64,000 nucleotides of DNA, taken from contig JAQUFE010000003.1 of the NCBI GenBank assembly GCA_028684815.1, positions 29,708 through 93,707 of the forward strand, given 5' to 3'. Under the pieces are notes generated by a model, which made no database searches, was not told where the DNA came from, and saw only the letters and a program-made list of their open reading frames with translations. Shown one piece after another: positions 42,568 through 52,500 of this stretch. Made by a program: the position numbers and the translations under genes. Source of the stretch: Sulfurimonas sp. Lineage in GTDB: Bacteria > Campylobacterota > Campylobacteria > Campylobacterales > Sulfurimonadaceae. Numbering within the stretch: the first letter of the stretch is position 1; the number at the start of each line of letters is the position of its first letter.

Positions 42568-44140
42568 CCTTGAGTGGTATAGTTATGCTAAAGAGTGTGC
42601 ATTTTTGAAACTCTTTATTTTGTATTTTATAGTAAACATTCTTACACTCAATTTTACCGTTCATATGTTTTTGCACAATCTGTTGTGACATATAGAGCCC
42701 AATGCCAGTTCCACTACTCTTATATTTTGTTGTATAGTAAGGTTCAAAGATGTGATCTATTATCTCTTCATCGATGCCGCCACCATTGTCTACTATGTTT
42801 ACTCTTATGTTATTTTTCGACTTTTTAACTACTACTTCTATATATCTTTTATACTCTTTATCTTTTAGTGCATCTATAGCGTTTGAGATGATGTTTAAAA
42901 AAACATGTGAGAGTTCATTATAAAAACCATAAATCTCCTCATCAGCTTTAACATTTAGTAAAAAACAAACCTCTTCTTTTTCTAGTAAATATTTAGACAG
43001 AAGAAAGGAGTGTTGAATACATTTTTTTATAAAAAATCTCTCTTTAGATCTACTAGGCTTAAAGAAATTTTGAAAATCATCTAGCGTTTTTGACATATTG
43101 TCACCAAGTAACGTTGCATCCTCAACTTTTTGTTTTAAAACCTCTGGTGTCAGTTTTCCTAACTCCATCTTAGTCTCAACACCTTGTACTATCATCATCA
43201 AAGAAGAGAGTGGTTGTCTCCACTGATGAGCGATGTTTGCTATCATCTCCCCAAGGCTTGCAAGTCTGGCTTGTTGAAACATTATCAGGTCTTTTTTCCT
43301 TGAGTTTGCAACCTCAAAAGCTATACGTTTTTCTAAAGATTCATTTAGTTTTAGTAGCTCTTTTGTTTTCTCATTTACAACATCTTCAAGCCCAAAGTGA
43401 ATCTTTTTAAAGTGCATAATTATCATAACTGAGAGCATAATAGAAAAAACAAAAACAAAGATTATAGAAATATTTAGTATAGTTGAGAGAGTATTAAAGA
43501 TATTTTGAGTATCTCTTTTCTCACGAATTGCCATATTTAGATCATAGTTAGTTAGATTTGTAAGGTAGATAGAGATTGCATTTACTTCAAAATTTACTTT
43601 TTGTATAAGAGTCTCTATTTTTATACTATTTGGACTTTTTAACTCAAGCAAAATCTCACTTACAAGAATATCTACCTTTTTGATTTTTTCATTTATATTT
43701 GAGATGATGCTTCTTTGTAAGATTTTGTTTTGGTTTTGGTTTCCAATAGTAAAGAGTTTTTTTATAGATTTCGTTATAAAAGAAGCTTTATATTCATCTG
43801 AAAAGTTTATCTCTATATACTTTGCCCAATTATCTTTAATAACTTGCTCTCCTAAAGTTATAACATCATAAGAGTATTTCAAATCTATATTTTTGTTATA
43901 CACATCTAATATAGTCTCTTGTATATTTATAAGATAAGCATCTTTTATAGCTTCAAGTTTTAAGATGGGCTTTGTTCTTTTTTCAAACAAAACATCAAAA
44001 TCGTTTTTTATAGTATAGATGGAGATTTGCGAGAGAGCTATAATAGACATCATACCACCAATGATAATAAACATCAAAATAGATGTTTTATATGAAAATG
44101 AAATTTTTTCTATAGATGCGAGTAGTTTTTTAATCTTCAT
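42551..44140 (-). CDS. Membrane sensor histidine kinase
   Basis: Two TMs, periplasmic helical domain, ANIAHQWRQPLSSL H-box, N/G boxes (NIISNAIDAL, VDNGGGIDEEI, GTGIGLYMSQQI). Confidence 0.93.
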   Translation of the reverse strand: MKIKKLLASIEKISFSYKTSILMFIIIGGMMSIIALSQISIYTIKNDFDVLFEKRTKPILKLEAIKDAYLINIQETILDVYNKNIDLKYSYDVITLGEQVIKDNWAKYIEINFSDEYKASFITKSIKKLFTIGNQNQNKILQRSIISNINEKIKKVDILVSEILLELKSPNSIKIETLIQKVNFEVNAISIYLTNLTNYDLNMAIREKRDTQNIFNTLSTILNISIIFVFVFSIMLSVMIIMHFKKIHFGLEDVVNEKTKELLKLNESLEKRIAFEVANSRKKDLIMFQQARLASLGEMIANIAHQWRQPLSSLMMIVQGVETKMELGKLTPEVLKQKVEDATLLGDNMSKTLDDFQNFFKPSRSKERFFIKKCIQHSFLLSKYLLEKEEVCFLLNVKADEEIYGFYNELSHVFLNIISNAIDALKDKEYKRYIEVVVKKSKNNIRVNIVDNGGGIDEEIIDHIFEPYYTTKYKSSGTGIGLYMSQQIVQKHMNGKIECKNVYYKIQNKEFQKCTLFSITIPLKDENDN

Positions 44141-45272
44141 TTTTAACTTCTATAAAATTTGAGTTTTTATATTTGTAGAGATAGACTTTGTTATGGAGTT
44201 GTGTATTTTTAAAGCCAATCTCTAAAGCACCCAAAGAGTCACTTTTAAGACTTTTTATCTCTTTTAAAAACTTCTCTCTTGTTATATCACCTTTCATATT
44301 TTGCAGGGCTGCTACTACTGTTTTTGCGGCAAGAAACGACTCTAGAGATATAAATCCAAGTGCCTGATTTGGATAGTATTTTTGCATAAGCTCTTTATAC
44401 TCCAAAACGACGCTTAGTTTAGAATTTTTGTAGTTTGGTACGACTTCGCTAAAGAGTAAATTAGTAGTGTTTTTGTCTAACTCTTTTACCATCTCATCAG
44501 CATCCCCAAAGGAGATATTGCAAAAGTAAGTATTTTTAAAAATCTTATCTTCTTTAGCAGTTTTTATAAAAAGAGCATTGGCTCTATGAGCTCCAACCAT
44601 TAGTATTGCCTCAGGTTGAACACTCTTTATCTCATATAGCGCGTGTTTTATGGAGAGAGTATTTCTTTTGTAAGTACCCTCACCTGCTAACTTTAAGCCT
44701 CTTTTACCTAAAGATTCTAGAAGTGATACAAAACCCTCTTCTCCATAATCATCATTTTGGTAAAAAACTGCAAATCTTTTTACACCTTTTTTCTCATAAA
44801 GATACTTCACAATAGCATCTATTTCTTGGTCATAAGAGCTTCTAAAGTTTACAAAGTATTTATTGTTTTTATCTCTTAAAAATTCAGCTCCACTAAATGG
44901 AGCTATAAAAGGTATTTTATTTTCTTGAAGTATAGGTAAGCTTTTTTTTACCGTAGGAGTTCCGACAAAACCAAAAAAGGCAAATATATTTTCATCTATA
45001 AGCTTCCTAATATTTTTTATAGTTCGCTCAGGCTCATACATATCATCATAAACTATAAGAGATATTTTTTTATCTTTTAAAAGGTTGTTATCATTAGCAT
45101 ATCTAAAATAAGCGTTAGCACCACTATAAACAGAACTACCCCAAGCTTTCATAATCCCAGTATTAGCAACAGAGATACCTAACTTTAAGCTCTCTTCTGT
45201 AAACCTCTCATCTCTAAGAGAAAAGTATAAAAAAATTAAAACCCCAATTAGAGCTAGAAAATACCTTATCAC
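44130..45272 (-). CDS. Periplasmic (membrane-anchored) Leu/Ile/Val-type binding protein, probable ligand sensor
   Basis: N-terminal hydrophobic segment then Peripla_BP_6-like sequence (FFGFVGTPTVKKSLPILQENKIPFIAPFSGAEFLRDK). Confidence 0.85.
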   Translation of the reverse strand: MIRYFLALIGVLIFLYFSLRDERFTEESLKLGISVANTGIMKAWGSSVYSGANAYFRYANDNNLLKDKKISLIVYDDMYEPERTIKNIRKLIDENIFAFFGFVGTPTVKKSLPILQENKIPFIAPFSGAEFLRDKNNKYFVNFRSSYDQEIDAIVKYLYEKKGVKRFAVFYQNDDYGEEGFVSLLESLGKRGLKLAGEGTYKRNTLSIKHALYEIKSVQPEAILMVGAHRANALFIKTAKEDKIFKNTYFCNISFGDADEMVKELDKNTTNLLFSEVVPNYKNSKLSVVLEYKELMQKYYPNQALGFISLESFLAAKTVVAALQNMKGDITREKFLKEIKSLKSDSLGALEIGFKNTQLHNKVYLYKYKNSNFIEVKNED

Positions 45273-45422
45273 CCATAAGCCTTTTTTATGATGATTGTAT
45301 CATAAATGGATTGATTTTTATATTTTTGGTAATCAGTAAAGTATATTTTACTTTTTAAGTATTATTAAAGTTTCATGAAGCTAAACTTTGGTCATATTTT
45401 TTTTACCAAAAGGAGTTTATAG

Positions 45423-47090
45423 ATGCAAGAGTTTATCTACTATAGTGATAGAGGACTTGATTTTCCGCTTCCTGAGCACATTCTAGTTACTTCGACTTAT
45501 GAGCAAAAAAACAGTTTTATTGTCTCAAACTCACAAGAGGTGCATGGAGAAGTAATCGCTGATGAGATTGACTTTTACATCTCTAACTCACAAGATTCCA
45601 TAGCAGATAAGATTAAAAATGTTGAAAAACTCTACGAGATAAATGCTATTCGCTTTGATATGGCACAAGATGTGAGTTTCAGCCAAGATGTCTCTAAAGA
45701 GGTTTTACTCATAGCAACAAAAGAGCAAAAGGAGAGTTTCCTTAAGGCTATGGTTCCAGATGAGTTTAATCTTTTTCATGTACTTCCAGATGCTATAAAA
45801 TCTATTGATGGCCACATTGGAGCTTTGAATGCTGTTATTAATGACACATTTAAAGATGCTACGCTTAAAGTTTCTCAGGTAGTTTGGTTTGATCGCGACA
45901 AAAGAAAAAAAGAGAGAAGCGGAGTTTACGATCCACAAGAGAATTCTATAGATGCAACACTTGCAACACTTAGAAAAAATCTTACAAACTATGACTATAA
46001 AAAATTTACTATTTATGATCAAAACATCTGTCAATACCATGAAAGACGAGAAGAAGTTTGCTCCAAATGTGAAGAGGTATGCCCAACTGTTGCCATCATC
46101 AAAATTGATGAGAGTAAACATCTAAAGTTTTCACAAATAGATTGTCATGGCTGTGGTGGCTGCATCTCTGTTTGTCCTGCAGGCGCGTTAGACTATGCCC
46201 CAACTACTAGAGAGAGCATCTATGAGATGGCTAAACATTTTCGTTATCACACACCTTTAGTTATACCAAAGATTATGAATCTTAAAGATTTAGAAATCTC
46301 TTTAAAAGAGAATGTTTTACCTCTAAAGATAGAAGGCGAAAAGTTCCTGCATGAGTCAACTTTTCTGACTCTACTTCAAGAGTCTGGCTCTCAGGTAATT
46401 TTCTACTCAGATTTTTTATCTAAGGGTGTAAAAGATTCCATCTTAATTTTAAATCAAATCTATCAAAAAAAGTACAACAAAGATGCAATCCTTGTTGCTG
46501 CTAACAAAGAAGAACTCCAAGATGCTATACAAAAGGCTGAGTTTATAGAAAACTCAAGATATTCATACAATGAGATAGGTTCTAAAAAAAGAGAGGTTTT
46601 CTCACTTCGTCTCTCACACATGATAGGCGAAGAAGATTTGGGAGTAGTCACTACTGGCGAGCATGTTCACTACGCTACTGTAAAAGTTGACCAAGACAAA
46701 TGTACACTCTGTTTAGCTTGTGTTGGAGCTTGTAATGTAGATGCACTTGTAGCAGACCCGAAGACTTATGAGTTAAAACTAAATGCTTCAATCTGTACGG
46801 CATGTGGATATTGTGTTCCATCTTGTCCTGAAAAAGATTGTCTCACTTTAGAGCAAGATATTATAGAGTTAAAACCATCTTGGTTTAAAGAGACAACACT
46901 TGCTAAAGATACTCTTTTTGCTTGTGTTGAGTGCGGAGTAGAGTTTGCAACCACTAAGTCAGTTGAAAAAATCGCTGCGATGATGGGGCCTATTTTTGCA
47001 CTTACAAGCCCAGTAAAACAAAGAACACTCTACTGCTGTGAAAACTGCAAACCAAAACTAATGATAAAAGAAGGACTACTAAATGCGTAA
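45423..47090 (+). CDS. Multi-[4Fe-4S] ferredoxin-type protein of formate dehydrogenase locus
   Basis: Several CxxCxxCxxxC motifs (CSKCEEVCP, CHGCGGCISVCP, CTLCLACVGAC, CTACGYCVPSCP). Confidence 0.9.
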   Translation: MQEFIYYSDRGLDFPLPEHILVTSTYEQKNSFIVSNSQEVHGEVIADEIDFYISNSQDSIADKIKNVEKLYEINAIRFDMAQDVSFSQDVSKEVLLIATKEQKESFLKAMVPDEFNLFHVLPDAIKSIDGHIGALNAVINDTFKDATLKVSQVVWFDRDKRKKERSGVYDPQENSIDATLATLRKNLTNYDYKKFTIYDQNICQYHERREEVCSKCEEVCPTVAIIKIDESKHLKFSQIDCHGCGGCISVCPAGALDYAPTTRESIYEMAKHFRYHTPLVIPKIMNLKDLEISLKENVLPLKIEGEKFLHESTFLTLLQESGSQVIFYSDFLSKGVKDSILILNQIYQKKYNKDAILVAANKEELQDAIQKAEFIENSRYSYNEIGSKKREVFSLRLSHMIGEEDLGVVTTGEHVHYATVKVDQDKCTLCLACVGACNVDALVADPKTYELKLNASICTACGYCVPSCPEKDCLTLEQDIIELKPSWFKETTLAKDTLFACVECGVEFATTKSVEKIAAMMGPIFALTSPVKQRTLYCCENCKPKLMIKEGLLNA

Positions 47091-47697
47091 TGAAGAAATA
47101 GATAGAGCAAGACTGTTTATATATAACTTACTGTCTCTTTTGTTTGTAGAGAGCCATGTTAAAAGTGAGCTAGTTCAAATCAAAGAGAACTTAAAACTTC
47201 TCTCTTTAAGCTCTTTTGATGATGATGTAAGTGAGGCAGCATCTTTGATTTTACAAAACTTAGAGAGTGGCTCTGATGATGAGCTTTATGTTGAGTATCA
47301 AGAGCTATTTTTAGTTCCATTTTCATCTTTTATCTCTCTTAGTGCTTCGTACTATTATGAGCAAAGAGAAGGTGGAATGATGCTCTTAAAGGTAAGAGAT
47401 ATCTTAGCTAGAACTAAGATCAGAAAAGATGAAGCTTCTTTTAGTGCCCCAGAAGATCACTTTGGTTTTATCTTCACATTAGCAGCTTATATTATAGAAC
47501 AAGGGATGAAAGATGAGTTAGATGCATCTTTGCAAAAAGAGCTTTTTGAAGCGGTTATAAATCCATTTTGCGATGAAATAGCTTACAAAATGATGTCTAG
47601 CGATACAAAGCTTTACTCCAATGTTGGGGCAATTTTGGGTAACTTTTGTAATTTTGAAAGAGCATACTTGGATGTGACAAAAATAAAAGCAGCTTAA
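47083..47697 (+). CDS. TorD/DmsD family molybdoenzyme chaperone
   Basis: TorD-like helical sequence (YVEYQELFLVPFSSFISLSASYYYEQREGG ... PEDHFGFIFTLAAYIIEQ). Confidence 0.85.
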   Translation: MRNEEIDRARLFIYNLLSLLFVESHVKSELVQIKENLKLLSLSSFDDDVSEAASLILQNLESGSDDELYVEYQELFLVPFSSFISLSASYYYEQREGGMMLLKVRDILARTKIRKDEASFSAPEDHFGFIFTLAAYIIEQGMKDELDASLQKELFEAVINPFCDEIAYKMMSSDTKLYSNVGAILGNFCNFERAYLDVTKIKAA

Positions 47698-47701
47698 AGG
47701 T

Positions 47702-47720
47702 GGAGACTAAAAAAGTCTCC
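47702..47720 (+). other. Intercistronic hairpin GGAGACT-AAAAA-AGTCTCC
   Basis: Perfect 7-bp stem with A5 loop just after the torD-like stop. Confidence 0.55.
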
Positions 47721-47775
47721 CTAAGGGTTTATTTGGAACTTTTAGGGTGGCTTTTAACCACAAATAAGAAGAGGA

Positions 47776-48015
47776 GTGAGTATGTCTGATGATATATTAA
47801 AAAGAAGGGATTTTCTCAAGCGCGCTGGAATTGCCGCTTCAGTTCTTGCTACTTCAGTAGTCGCAGTTGCTGCTACAACTGAGGGTCAGCATAGAGGTCA
47901 TAGAGGAAACAGCGAAAACATAGGAGATGGTGTTGTAGTTGGGTCTTCAAATAAAAAAGAGATTTTGTATACAAAGACTCAAAACTGGGAAGAGTTTTAC
48001 CAAGCGGCAAAGTAA
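47776..48015 (+). CDS. Small Tat-signal protein of formate dehydrogenase operon (FdhX-type)
   Basis: KRRDFLKRAGIAASVLATSVVAVAA twin-arginine signal; 79 aa; directly upstream of fdhA. Confidence 0.82.
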   Translation: MSMSDDILKRRDFLKRAGIAASVLATSVVAVAATTEGQHRGHRGNSENIGDGVVVGSSNKKEILYTKTQNWEEFYQAAK

Positions 48016-48086
48016 CACCTTACAACTCTCGAAAAACTCATTTTTCGTAGCTTCAGGGGTTGAAAGGGACTTTAGTCTCTCCTATT

Positions 48087-48106
48087 AAAACGAACTTGTT
48101 CGTTTT
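48087..48106 (+). other. Hairpin AAAACGAAC-TT-GTTCGTTTT upstream of fdhA
   Basis: Perfect 9-bp inverted repeat about 30 nt before the fdhA ATG. Confidence 0.6.
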
Positions 48107-48138
48107 GATATATAAATAAAAAAAGAAGGAAGAATAAG

Positions 48139-50937
48139 ATGAAAATGCTTAAAAGCTTTGGGAGAAGAAGTTTTTTAAAAATGGCTTCTCTTGCAACAGC
48201 TACAACAGCAACTTCTGCATTTGCAAGCAATAGCGTCTTAAGAGGGGCAACCAAGGATGAGATTAGAAATCCATATCCTGGTTCAAAACTCATTAAGACA
48301 ATTTGTACGCACTGTTCAGTAGGTTGTGGAGTTATAGCTGAAGTTCAAAATAATGTATGGGTTCGCCAAGAGGTAGCTCATGACCACCCTATTAGTCACG
48401 GAGGGCATTGCTGTAAAGGTGCCGATATGATTGATAAAGTTAGAGGTACTAACAGACTCAAATATCCAACTGCTAAAGTAAATGGCAAGTGGGCAAGACT
48501 TGACTGGGACAAGGCTATGAGCCAAATTTCAGATCAACTAATCGGCATCAGAGAAAAGTATGGTGCGGATGCAGTTCAGTTTTTAGGTTCTGCAAAATGT
48601 AGTAACGAGCAAGCTTATTATATAAGAAAGTTCGCAGCTATGTTTGGAACAAACAACATAGATCACCAAGCTAGAATTTGACATAGTCCAACAGTTGCCG
48701 GTGTGGCAAATACATGGGGTTATGGAGCTATGACAAATCATCTAGGTGACATGCAAAACTCAAAAGCTATTATTATTTTTGGAGCAAATCCAGCATCTAA
48801 TCATCCGATTGCGATGCAACATATTTTAAAAGCAAAAGAACAAAATGGGGCAAAAATAATTGTTATTGACCCAAGATATACAAAAACTGCTGCAAAAAGC
48901 GATATATATTGTCGCATAAGAACAGGAACTGATATCGCATTTTTATACGGAATGATAAGACTCATCCGTGATAACAACTGGTATGACAAATCTTTTATAA
49001 ACGATAGAGTTTATGGGATGGAAGAGATTTTCAAAGAGTGTGAAGAGTATACTCCAGAGCACGTTGAAGATATAACAGGATGTCCAAAAGAGCTTCTAAT
49101 CCAAGCTGCAACTGCCTTTGCAACAGCAGAACCAGGTTGTCTGATTTGGAACCAAGGATGGACTCAACACACTGTTGGATCATCAAACACAAGACTAGGC
49201 TCAATCCTACAACTTGTTCTTGGAAACATGGGTAAACCAGGTGGTGGAACTAATATCTTAAGAGGTCATGACAATGTTCAAGGCTCTACAGATATGGGTT
49301 GTCTTTCCGATACTCTTCCAGGATATTACGGACTTGCTGAGGGTTCATGGAAATACTTTGCATCTCAATGGAAAGTTGATTATGAGTGGTTAAAAGGTCG
49401 ATTTAAATCTAAAGAGATGATGGAAGCAAAAGGCTTTAGTTTAAGTTTATGGATGAACGGTGTTTTAGATGAAGCAAATGCTAAAAATAATGCTGGTACT
49501 CCTCTAAAAGCTCTAGTATGTATAGGAAATGGAATATCAACCATTACTCAAACACACAAAGTTAAAGAGGCTCTTGATAAGCTAGATTTAGTTGTTTTTA
49601 TAGACCCTTATGTAAATGATGCGGCTGTTATTACTACAAGAGATAACAACCTCTACTTACTTCCAGCAGCATCTCAAGTTGAGTGTAGCGGAACTGTTGT
49701 AAACACAGGAAGAAGTGCACAGTGGAGAAGTAAAGTTATTGAGCCTCTATATGAAGCAAGACCAGATGAAGAGATTTTATTTGATTTTGCAAAAAGAATG
49801 GGCTTTTATGATGAATTTACAGCTGGTATGGGCAAAGGTAAAGATTTTACTTGGCCAGAAGATGCAACAGATGAGATAGCAAGAAGCTTAAAAACTGTCG
49901 GTTTTCAAGGTAGAACTGCTGCAAGAGTTAAAAAGCATACAGAGAATTGGCATCTTTTTGATACAACTTCACTCAAAGGAAGAGGTCCAGTATCTAAAGA
50001 GTATTATGGATTACCATGGCCTTGTTGGACGCAAGAACATCCTGGAAGCCCAGTTTTATATAATATAAATCTACCAGTTAGTCAAGGTGGTATGGGCTTT
50101 AGAACTAGATTTGGTACTGAGCGAAATGGTGTATCTCTGCTAGCAGCTGATGGCGCGGCACCTGTTGGTTCACGTATCAAAGGTGGATATGATGAGATTA
50201 CTTCTCAAAATATTGAAAACTTAAGTGGTATCAAACTAACAGATGAAGAGAAAAAACTCGTTGAGGGTAAAAACTGGAAGACTGATGATAGTGGCATCTT
50301 AGTTAGAAATGCCCTAAAAGCTGGACTTGCTCCTTATGGGAATGCAAGAGCTAGAACTATTGTTTGGGGCTTTAGAGATGAGATTCCAAAACATAGAGAG
50401 CCATTGCACTCATTTAGACAAGATTTAGTAAAAAGATATCCAGCAGTTGCAGATATAGAAAATCACTATAGAACAACTGTTCGTTATGCAAGTGAGCAAA
50501 ACGCTCAAAACTGGGTTGCCGATTATCCTATAAACATTGTCTCAGGAAGAGTTGTTGAGCATATGGGAACAGGAACAGAGACTCGTGCATCTAAATACCT
50601 AGCTGAACTCTCAGGAGAGATGTATGGTGAACTTCATCCAGAACTAGCTGCAAAACTAGGTATCAGAGATGGCGAGATGATGTGGGTTTATGGAACTGGC
50701 GAGGGTAAAATTAAGATTAAGTGTAAATACTCTTATAGAGTAGATGAGAACTCGGTCTTTTTACCTCAAAACTTCTCTGGTGTTTGGAGTGGTGAGAGTT
50801 TAGAGAGTAGATATCCAGCAGGAACTGCTCCTCATAGTTTTGGTGAGAACTCTAACCAAGTTACAAGTTACGGTTACGACCAACAGACATCTTGTCCAGA
50901 GACTAAGTGTTCTTTGGTAAGAATTGAAAGAGCATAG
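48139..50937 (+). CDS. fdhA: Selenocysteine-containing formate dehydrogenase major subunit (UGA at 48679-48681 read as Sec)
   Basis: ORFs 48139-48681 and 48703-50937 are in one frame, split only by TGA in DHQARI-[TGA]-HSPTVAGVANTWGYGAM, the Sec/Cys ligand position of FdhA; Tat signal RRSFLKM; 4Fe-4S CTHCSVGCG. Confidence 0.95.
48695..48709 (+). promoter_or_regulatory. Candidate bacterial SECIS apical stem-loop TTGCC-GGTGT-GGCAA
   Basis: 5-bp stem starting 13 nt after the TGA, within the coding region, as expected for bacterial SECIS elements. Confidence 0.65.
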
Positions 50938-50947
50938 GAGAAGTAAA

Positions 50948-51538
50948 ATGAGTAAGCCAGAATATGCAAGAATGAAATTTTACTGCGATGAGGATCTTTG
51001 TATTGACTGTAATGGTTGTGTTGTAGCTTGTAAAGAAGCTCACGAAGTTCCAGTTGGAATAAATAGAAGAAAAGTTGTAACTATCAACGAGGGTATTGTA
51101 GGTAAAGAGATCTCTTTATCTATGGCATGTATGCATTGTACAGATGCACCGTGTCAACAAGTTTGTCCAGTTGATTGTTTCTATATAAGAGTGGATGGGA
51201 TAGTCCTCCACGACAAAGATAAGTGTATCGGTTGTGGGTATTGTCTATTTGCTTGTCCTTTTGGTGCGCCACAGTTCCCTCAAGATGGAGCTTTTGGTAT
51301 AAAAGGTAAGATGGACAAATGTACAATGTGTGCAGGTGGTCCAGAAGAGACTAACTCTCCTGCAGAGTTCAATAAATATGGACAAAACAGAATTGCAGAG
51401 GGTAAAGTCCCAATGTGTGCATCTATGTGTTCAACTAAAGCGTTATTGGTTGGAGATTCAACAGAAGTAGCAGCTATTAAAACATATAGATCTGTAGCTC
51501 ATGGAAAAGGCATATCAACACAGTCTTACGGTTGGTAG
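50948..51538 (+). CDS. fdhB: Formate dehydrogenase iron-sulfur (beta) subunit
   Basis: CIDCNGCVVACKEAHEVP, CMHCTDAPCQQVCP, CIGCGYCLFACPFGAPQFP. ATG at 50948 (MSKPEYARMKF) preferred over the ORF-track start at 50924. Confidence 0.94.
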   Translation: MSKPEYARMKFYCDEDLCIDCNGCVVACKEAHEVPVGINRRKVVTINEGIVGKEISLSMACMHCTDAPCQQVCPVDCFYIRVDGIVLHDKDKCIGCGYCLFACPFGAPQFPQDGAFGIKGKMDKCTMCAGGPEETNSPAEFNKYGQNRIAEGKVPMCASMCSTKALLVGDSTEVAAIKTYRSVAHGKGISTQSYGW

Positions 51539-51547
51539 GAGTTTATA

Positions 51548-52495
51548 ATGCAAAGTAGTACATTTTTTACTAGAAACAAAGCATATATATTTACTCTCTT
51601 AGGTCTAGGCCTTGTTGGTTTTGTATTTGTAGGATTTATGATGATTATGGATTGGGAGTACTTTTTAAAGTACCCCCTCCATGTTATTTTAACTGGAGAT
51701 ACTAGCGGAGTTCTATCTGAGCCAACTTCAAACTACCAAGCAATGGTAAATGCGGCTTTTGGACCTAGTTACAACTCTATTGCCCCTGAGATTATTCGTG
51801 CAAGTAATGAGAGACAAGAGTTTATATGGTGGGTTTTTGTAGCTGAGATTGCAATCTTTTGTTTTATGTATGCAAAGTACGGAAGAAAAGTTGCAATAGT
51901 TACAAACCCTAGTGATGAAGTTCAAGTTTTTAGTATATTTCACAGAGCTGTAATTTGGTTAAATATTATCGTAATATCTGCTTTAATAATTACAGGCTTT
52001 AACATAACTTGGGGTATGCGTTCAGGTGGTGGAGATATAGCATTTTTTCTAAGAAGTTCACATGAGATGCTAGGTCTGGTCTGGCTCCCATTATGGTTTG
52101 CTATGACTCTTGTTGCATTTAAAGATGCAAAGATTCTTTTTAACAACTCTTTGAGTAAAAAGTTGATTTTAAAAGGTAGTTATTCGCCAATGGGTAGGAT
52201 TATTTTTATAGTTTTTGTTATTATGGGAGCGAGTCTGCTCTTTAGTGGTATAACTATTTGGTATCTTCATCCTGATGCGTATACGCACAGTGAGTTTATC
52301 CAACTCAAAAGATATCTGCTCTATGTCCATTTTGGAGCTAGTGTACTAATCATGTTTTTCTTGATGGATTTTGTTTACTCGGTAATGGTCGCAGTAAAAG
52401 GAAATCTTAAAGGGTTAATAACAGGAAAATATCCACGAGAGCATCTTGAGCAATTAGCGCCTGATGTTTTAAAAGATATAGAAGAAAAAAGGTAG
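51548..52495 (+). CDS. fdhC: Formate dehydrogenase cytochrome b (gamma) subunit
   Basis: Multi-TM protein with conserved His (FHRAVIWLNIIVISALIITGFNITWG, SSHEMLGLVWLPLWFAMTL, VHFGASVLIMFFLMDFVYS), downstream of fdhB. Confidence 0.9.
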   Translation: MQSSTFFTRNKAYIFTLLGLGLVGFVFVGFMMIMDWEYFLKYPLHVILTGDTSGVLSEPTSNYQAMVNAAFGPSYNSIAPEIIRASNERQEFIWWVFVAEIAIFCFMYAKYGRKVAIVTNPSDEVQVFSIFHRAVIWLNIIVISALIITGFNITWGMRSGGGDIAFFLRSSHEMLGLVWLPLWFAMTLVAFKDAKILFNNSLSKKLILKGSYSPMGRIIFIVFVIMGASLLFSGITIWYLHPDAYTHSEFIQLKRYLLYVHFGASVLIMFFLMDFVYSVMVAVKGNLKGLITGKYPREHLEQLAPDVLKDIEEKR

Positions 52496-52500
52496 TCTCA

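Noticed and set aside
45705-46121. 138-aa minus-strand ORF
   Set aside because: Antisense inside the ferredoxin-type gene; no family features.
48139-50937. fdhA as a nonsense-mutated pseudogene
   Set aside because: The single TGA falls exactly at the known Sec position, the frame is otherwise intact, and a SECIS-like hairpin follows.
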